DNA of 22,500 nucleotides, taken from assembly GCA_905221605.1 (NCBI GenBank), contig CAJNDS010000719.1:37501-60000 (forward strand), written 5' to 3'. The notes beneath the pieces are model-generated. The model had not been told where the DNA came from, did not search any database, and worked only from the letters and a program-made list of their open reading frames with translations. This document shows, piece by piece, positions 18,583 through 22,500 of this stretch; position 1 is the first letter of the stretch; the number at the start of each line of letters is the position of its first letter. Origin of the DNA: Symbiodinium natans. Lineage: Eukaryota; Sar; Dinophyceae; Suessiales; Symbiodiniaceae. The translations under genes and the position numbers were made by a program.

Positions 18583-20645
18583 TCAGCTCACATCTAGGGG
18601 CAAGTCTTCATGCGATGCCGTGTGACCTGCATCTGCTTCTATGTACAAGCCGCAGGCTCTCGCTAGAGAGCCTTGTGCGTGAGTGGCGGCTCTTGGCCGA
18701 AGCAGCTCTACAGCTGCATCGGCTTCACCCATCTCTGCGAGAACCATGCCAGTAGCTACCAAGCCAACCTCTGCTAGATCGTGAAGGTTTCCAAAGCGCA
18801 CCCAAGCTTGCAGACTCTTGGCAAAGCCTCCAGCGTCTCCCGCCAATCCATACGTCGCCAGTACAGGGCCAATTGCTGCACTTGCAAGGGTTGCATGGTC
18901 GCCGATGGCTACAGGCGCCGCAAACAACTCATCAACAAATGTCCAACAAAGGTCCAATCTTCCCGAATGAGCGAGCGACCAGGTTAGCATGCCCACTTCG
19001 GTGACACCAAAGGTGGAAGCAATGCTGCAACACGATTTGACTGTCTCGTCCATTGGGGGCGTCCTGCCCGTCCCAAATGATGACAGAAATCATGCCATGG
19101 ATGCAAGACTCTGTGCTTGCCACTCTGCTCGGGAATGGGCGAGCAGCCATTCTGCATGCGCAGATGTCCTTCCGATGATGACATCATGGTCAGCAACAGG
19201 AACTGTAGAAGCCCGAGACAAGCCTGCAACGCCTCGCGCATCCATTCTGCTAACAGCTACGCATCCTGCCTCGCATGATGCAGCGAGCAATAGCTTGTGC
19301 GGCACATCAGGCACGGCAAGTGCCCAAGCAATGGAGGCTGGTTCTTGAGGTGCAAAGTTCATGTTCAAGCGCACCGTCGCATTGATCAAGACTTCTGCGA
19401 CTCCGAAGCGAAGGTGTCGCAGCGTGCCAGCCGTCCATCCGATGTTGGCTGTCTCTACTGGCCCGGATGTGTGGGCTCCGTTCACGCCCGTTGCACCTAA
19501 CGCATCTGCAAGCGGCCTGCCGCTGCAAAGAGTCGTTGCGAGGCACCAGAAGATGCTTGCCAGGCTTTGGCCCTCCAATGGTTGCTAAATCGCAGCAGCT
19601 TCCAGAACATGAAGCAACGAGTCCTCTGCAAAGGCTGCAGTTGCTGACCTTCAAAGCGTGTTGGATGTCTCTTGAGGTCCAAGCACGTCCAACTTCCTTG
19701 TGGCAGACTGCAACAGGGTCTCGGTAGGTGACACAGGCCGAGGTTCTAACCTTCCGAAGCACCACAGTATGCTGGACAGCTCGAGGGCATTGAGCCCAGT
19801 GGCTCGCAGAAAGGTTGCCTCGGAATCAAGGTGGCAGACGTGCGACTGTGCGACGGCAGCTTTCCGGGTCGCACTCGCAAGGTGCCGCGGCTCCATCTGC
19901 ATGGGCTTCTCATTCCTCCGCTTCTACCCCAGCGCCTCAAGCGCCGGTCTCTGTGACTGAAACCTTGAAGTGGTACATCTCCACAGTGTGTTAGCCAAAG
20001 CCTGAGAGTTGAAGGTGCCTACAACCTGCAAGGTCGTCCTCGCAACCAGCACCTCGTCCGTGTGAAGAGGAGTGGTGAATGGCCGCAGCATGCCTGCAAT
20101 TTCTCGGGCCCGAAGCCTCTCACGGCTCTCACGGCTCATGCGGCAAGATGCCTCGGACACAGTGGCTGCTGCCGGTCAACCTTCGGCACGGCTCAGAGCT
20201 GTCAACCACCGAACTGTGTTGGCCAAGTGTTGACGCTCAGATTCCAGAAGGCTGCCAAGGACCTGGACCGCCGGTGAAGACGTGAAGAAGGTGCGCCGAA
20301 ATTCTGCAGTTCTGGAGCCCCAAACTCTGTTCGAGGGTTCTTGTGGCTGCAGTGATCTCTGAAGTTGGCAGCCTCTGCATGCCAGAGCCTCCAGCACAAT
20401 CTGCTCCAAGCAAGCTGCACGGCCAAGTGGCCGCCCAGCGTTCGATGCATCCTGAGGACAGAACTCCGCGACCTTGCGAACACCTTGAGACCCAGTCGCT
20501 TCAAAGAGCAGACGGTGAAAGGACTCTGCCTTGGCAGGGGCCCGTGAAAGCATGGCCAGGTCCCGTGGACTCCGTCTCGACCATTCAGCCGTTTCGGCCG
20601 CTTCGGCTGCAGCATTGGGCACCGGCACGTCGAGTTGAGCGTGAC
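18583..20645 (-). pseudogene. decayed, intron-free copy of a QxLANTxWALA-repeat (RAP/OPR-like) protein
   Basis: One reading frame on the minus strand carries degenerate repeats for about 2 kb: RQHLANTVRWLTALS, NSQALANTLWRCTTS, NALELSSILWCFGRL, GPQETSNTL, EGQSLASIFWCLATT, APQEPASIAWALAVP and AQSLASMA. After the last in-frame stop comes FGVTEVGMLTWSLAHSGRL. These match the helical repeats, abundant in dinoflagellates, often attached to RAP domains and thought to bind organelle RNA. The frame is broken by TGA 20178-20176, TAG 19926-19924, TGA 19653-19651, TAG 19587-19585 and TGA 19092-19090, but never shifts. It ends at TGA 18585-18583. Two TGA stops sit where a conserved Trp is expected (NTL-stop, SMA-stop). 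Other repeats have lost their Trp by substitution. There is no in-frame ATG near the 5' end. The absence of introns beside intron-dense genes suggests a retrocopy. No RAP domain was recognised. Confidence 0.7.
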
Positions 20646-21090
20646 GAGCTGGTGGTCAAGCCGTGGTTCTGAGCTGCTGCGGGCTCCTCGGCAGCTGTCG
20701 AGGAACCCTTAAACACTTATATCATGCACATGTAGCACCATTCAATATCCTAAATTCCTTTTTCACCAACTCCGAGCACCATCCTTGCACAGAAGCTAAA
20801 ATTTGACAATCACCTCTTGCACCCAGCATCATGTCTGGCATTTGCACCATCATGGCTTCTTGAGCGGCTGCTACGGCTGGCATGGTCCGATGTGCAGAGG
20901 GTGCTGCAGAGGCGGGCCGCCACTGGCAGCCATATCAGCCACCCTCTGACAAAGCAGAAGCCAGTCGTAACCAAACTCTCACATGGCCTCCGTGCACATA
21001 GCCTACCTACATGGCTCCGGGATTGAACAGTAGCTGCTGCTGTGGAAGCCTCCGTCCGCACCGCCATGCATAATTTTCGCACACACACAC
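20646..21090. other. spacer, no supported gene
   Basis: About 450 bases with short open frames only. A CACA microsatellite begins near 21080 and borders the first copy of the duplicated segment. Confidence 0.5.
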
Positions 21091-21416
21091 ACACACTTTG
21101 GCTTGGCATGAACTGATGCAGTGATCACGGTACCAACATGTACCAACCACCACCCACAACACACTCAAGAGGAGTCAAGAAGAAGGGAAGAATGAAAAGG
21201 AGCATGGTTGCCTGCCTCGGGACTTCAGGGTACATGATGTCACAAGCAGTGTGGTATCCCACTCTACACGCAGGTACGTCCAGGTGATCAGCCTGGATAT
21301 CCTCCCAACTCATAAGCAGCTTCATTGGCAGTGAGCTTATGAGCGGGTCACTGCCCCCTGCAAATGGAAATGTCAATCACAGCGATCACCATGTTCAGGC
21401 GTTTACACACACACAC
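21091..21416. repeat. duplicated 326-bp segment, copy 1
   Basis: Runs from ACACACTTTGGCTTGGCATG to GTTTACACACACACAC and recurs 731 bases downstream with no difference that I could find by eye. Both ends are ACAC dinucleotide runs. It contains an inverted repeat CTCATAAGC (21309-21317) / GCTTATGAG (21335-21343) with a 17-base loop. A minus-strand open frame of 83 codons inside it has no recognised motif and is probably not a gene. Confidence 0.9.
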
Positions 21417-21821
21417 GCCCCGAAGGGCGAAAAGGACGCGAAGAAGCAAGCAGGTGTCAGCAAGCCAGTCATGAACAGCAACAAGAGATCAATGACATGT
21501 CAGTTTAAGGATTCCGGATACCTTGAGCGCGTGCCTACCTGGTCCTCCTACCTGCACATGCACAGACGATCTACCTGCACTCCTAGGGAAAGCACATGTT
21601 CAGCAAGCTGTCTCTACTGATCAACCCTTGACCGCGGCCCTTGACCGTGCAGTGACCGATGATCCCGATGAAGCCCACTGTGGGCACATGTCATCCTACT
21701 GCAGATGATCCCGATGGATGAGAACAAGCGTCTGCAACGTTATGATTCACTCATCCGCTATCGCGGGCTCGGGCACATGCCCCTGAGATCTGGCCCCATG
21801 TCGGGAAAAACCAGAACTGGT

Positions 21822-22147
21822 ACACACTTTGGCTTGGCATGAACTGATGCAGTGATCACGGTACCAACATGTACCAACCACCACCCACAACACACTCAAG
21901 AGGAGTCAAGAAGAAGGGAAGAATGAAAAGGAGCATGGTTGCCTGCCTCGGGACTTCAGGGTACATGATGTCACAAGCAGTGTGGTATCCCACTCTACAC
22001 GCAGGTACGTCCAGGTGATCAGCCTGGATATCCTCCCAACTCATAAGCAGCTTCATTGGCAGTGAGCTTATGAGCGGGTCACTGCCCCCTGCAAATGGAA
22101 ATGTCAATCACAGCGATCACCATGTTCAGGCGTTTACACACACACAC
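21822..22147. repeat. duplicated 326-bp segment, copy 2
   Basis: Matches 21091-21416 along its whole length, including the hairpin (22040-22048 / 22066-22074). The flanking sequence differs: copy 2 enters from GAACTGGT and leaves through a longer ACAC run into TTTTCCTCGG. The 405 bases between copies are single-copy, apart from two GATGATCCCGATG words at about 21658 and 21705. Confidence 0.9.
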
Positions 22148-22500
22148 ACACACATTTTCCTCGGAAGCCTCGACGCCGGTGTGAAAGGCCCCATAGTTCT
22201 TTGTCAGCTGGTTGTGGAATCCTAGCAAGGAAAACAAGGGGGACTGGGAATCTCAGGAAGACTGTGGAATTCGCCAATGCAATCTAGCCAAGCATCTGGT
22301 CCAAACAGTCCTCAGCAGCAGCTAGTGCGAGACAAGCAAAGCCATCTGGCAGCAAAAAGACTGCTCTGCTCAAGCAATCTCCTCTGCATCCGACATGTCG
22401 AATTCAACAAGTCAAGGCTGCGGCTGCCCAAGATCATAGACGCGAACCTGAGCAAGACAGATTCTGCGAGGCGACCCTCGAGAGGCCACATCTACTGAGG
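22148..22500. other. right edge, no supported feature
   Basis: About 350 bases containing one plus-strand open frame of 73 codons without recognisable features. Confidence 0.5.

Noticed and set aside
21125-21376. 83-codon open frame present in both duplicated copies
   Set aside because: Its conservation is explained by the DNA duplication itself. There is no motif or protein-level constraint to judge.
1-22500. Bacterial-type operons, CRISPR arrays, rRNA or tRNA genes
   Set aside because: No direct repeats with spacers, no rRNA-like conserved stretches and no clear cloverleaf were seen. The intron-split eukaryotic genes exclude a bacterial reading. tRNAs were not searched by computation.

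Overview
The window looks like nuclear DNA of a photosynthetic dinoflagellate, probably of the Symbiodinium type. Four observations support this. Every gene I can support lies on the minus strand, as in the unidirectional gene arrays of dinoflagellates. The genes are cut into very short exons whose introns begin with GT, GC or GA, end in AG, and are almost always followed by G. Two genes encode plastid proteins with secondary-plastid style leaders: the ATP synthase b' subunit and a protein with an FVGP-type leader. Intergenic DNA is rich in microsatellites. No bacterial operon, rRNA, tRNA or CRISPR was seen. All exon joins were made by eye, from reading frame, splice dinucleotides and protein family motifs.

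Layout, left to right (all genes read right to left). 1-1453: 5' part of a Nup98-type FG nucleoporin, running off the left edge. About 1904-3215: exons of an unrecognised coiled-coil protein with degenerate EF-hand-like segments. 3374-3481: 10-bp minisatellite. About 4255-4290: a micro-exon resembling half a RING finger. 5946-6590: intronless plastid-targeted protein. 6591-9300: mostly non-coding, with a large TACATA/CACATATA microsatellite block containing a duplicated 65-bp segment, then a 12-bp minisatellite. About 9505-10190: exons of an unrecognised gene. 11246 to about 14800: the most interesting locus, two Caf16/ABCI-type ATP-binding cassettes that appear to be spliced into one two-cassette protein. 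15129 to about 17500: nuclear gene for CF0 subunit b' (AtpG). About 17770-18537: a DeSI/PPPDE-type cysteine peptidase whose 5' exon is not visible. 18583-20645: an intron-free, stop-interrupted copy of a protein with 'QxLANTxWALA' type repeats, probably a decayed retrocopy. 21091-22147: two apparently identical 326-bp segments 731 bp apart.

The genes do not form a pathway. Two serve the plastid (b' subunit and the FVGP-leader protein), one nuclear transport or mRNA export (Nup98), one probably soluble ABC ATPase regulation, and one deSUMOylation/deubiquitination. The strongest findings are the cassette fusion, the mismatch of intron positions between its two homologous halves, and the near-equal use of GT and GC donors with some GA donors across the genes reconstructed here.
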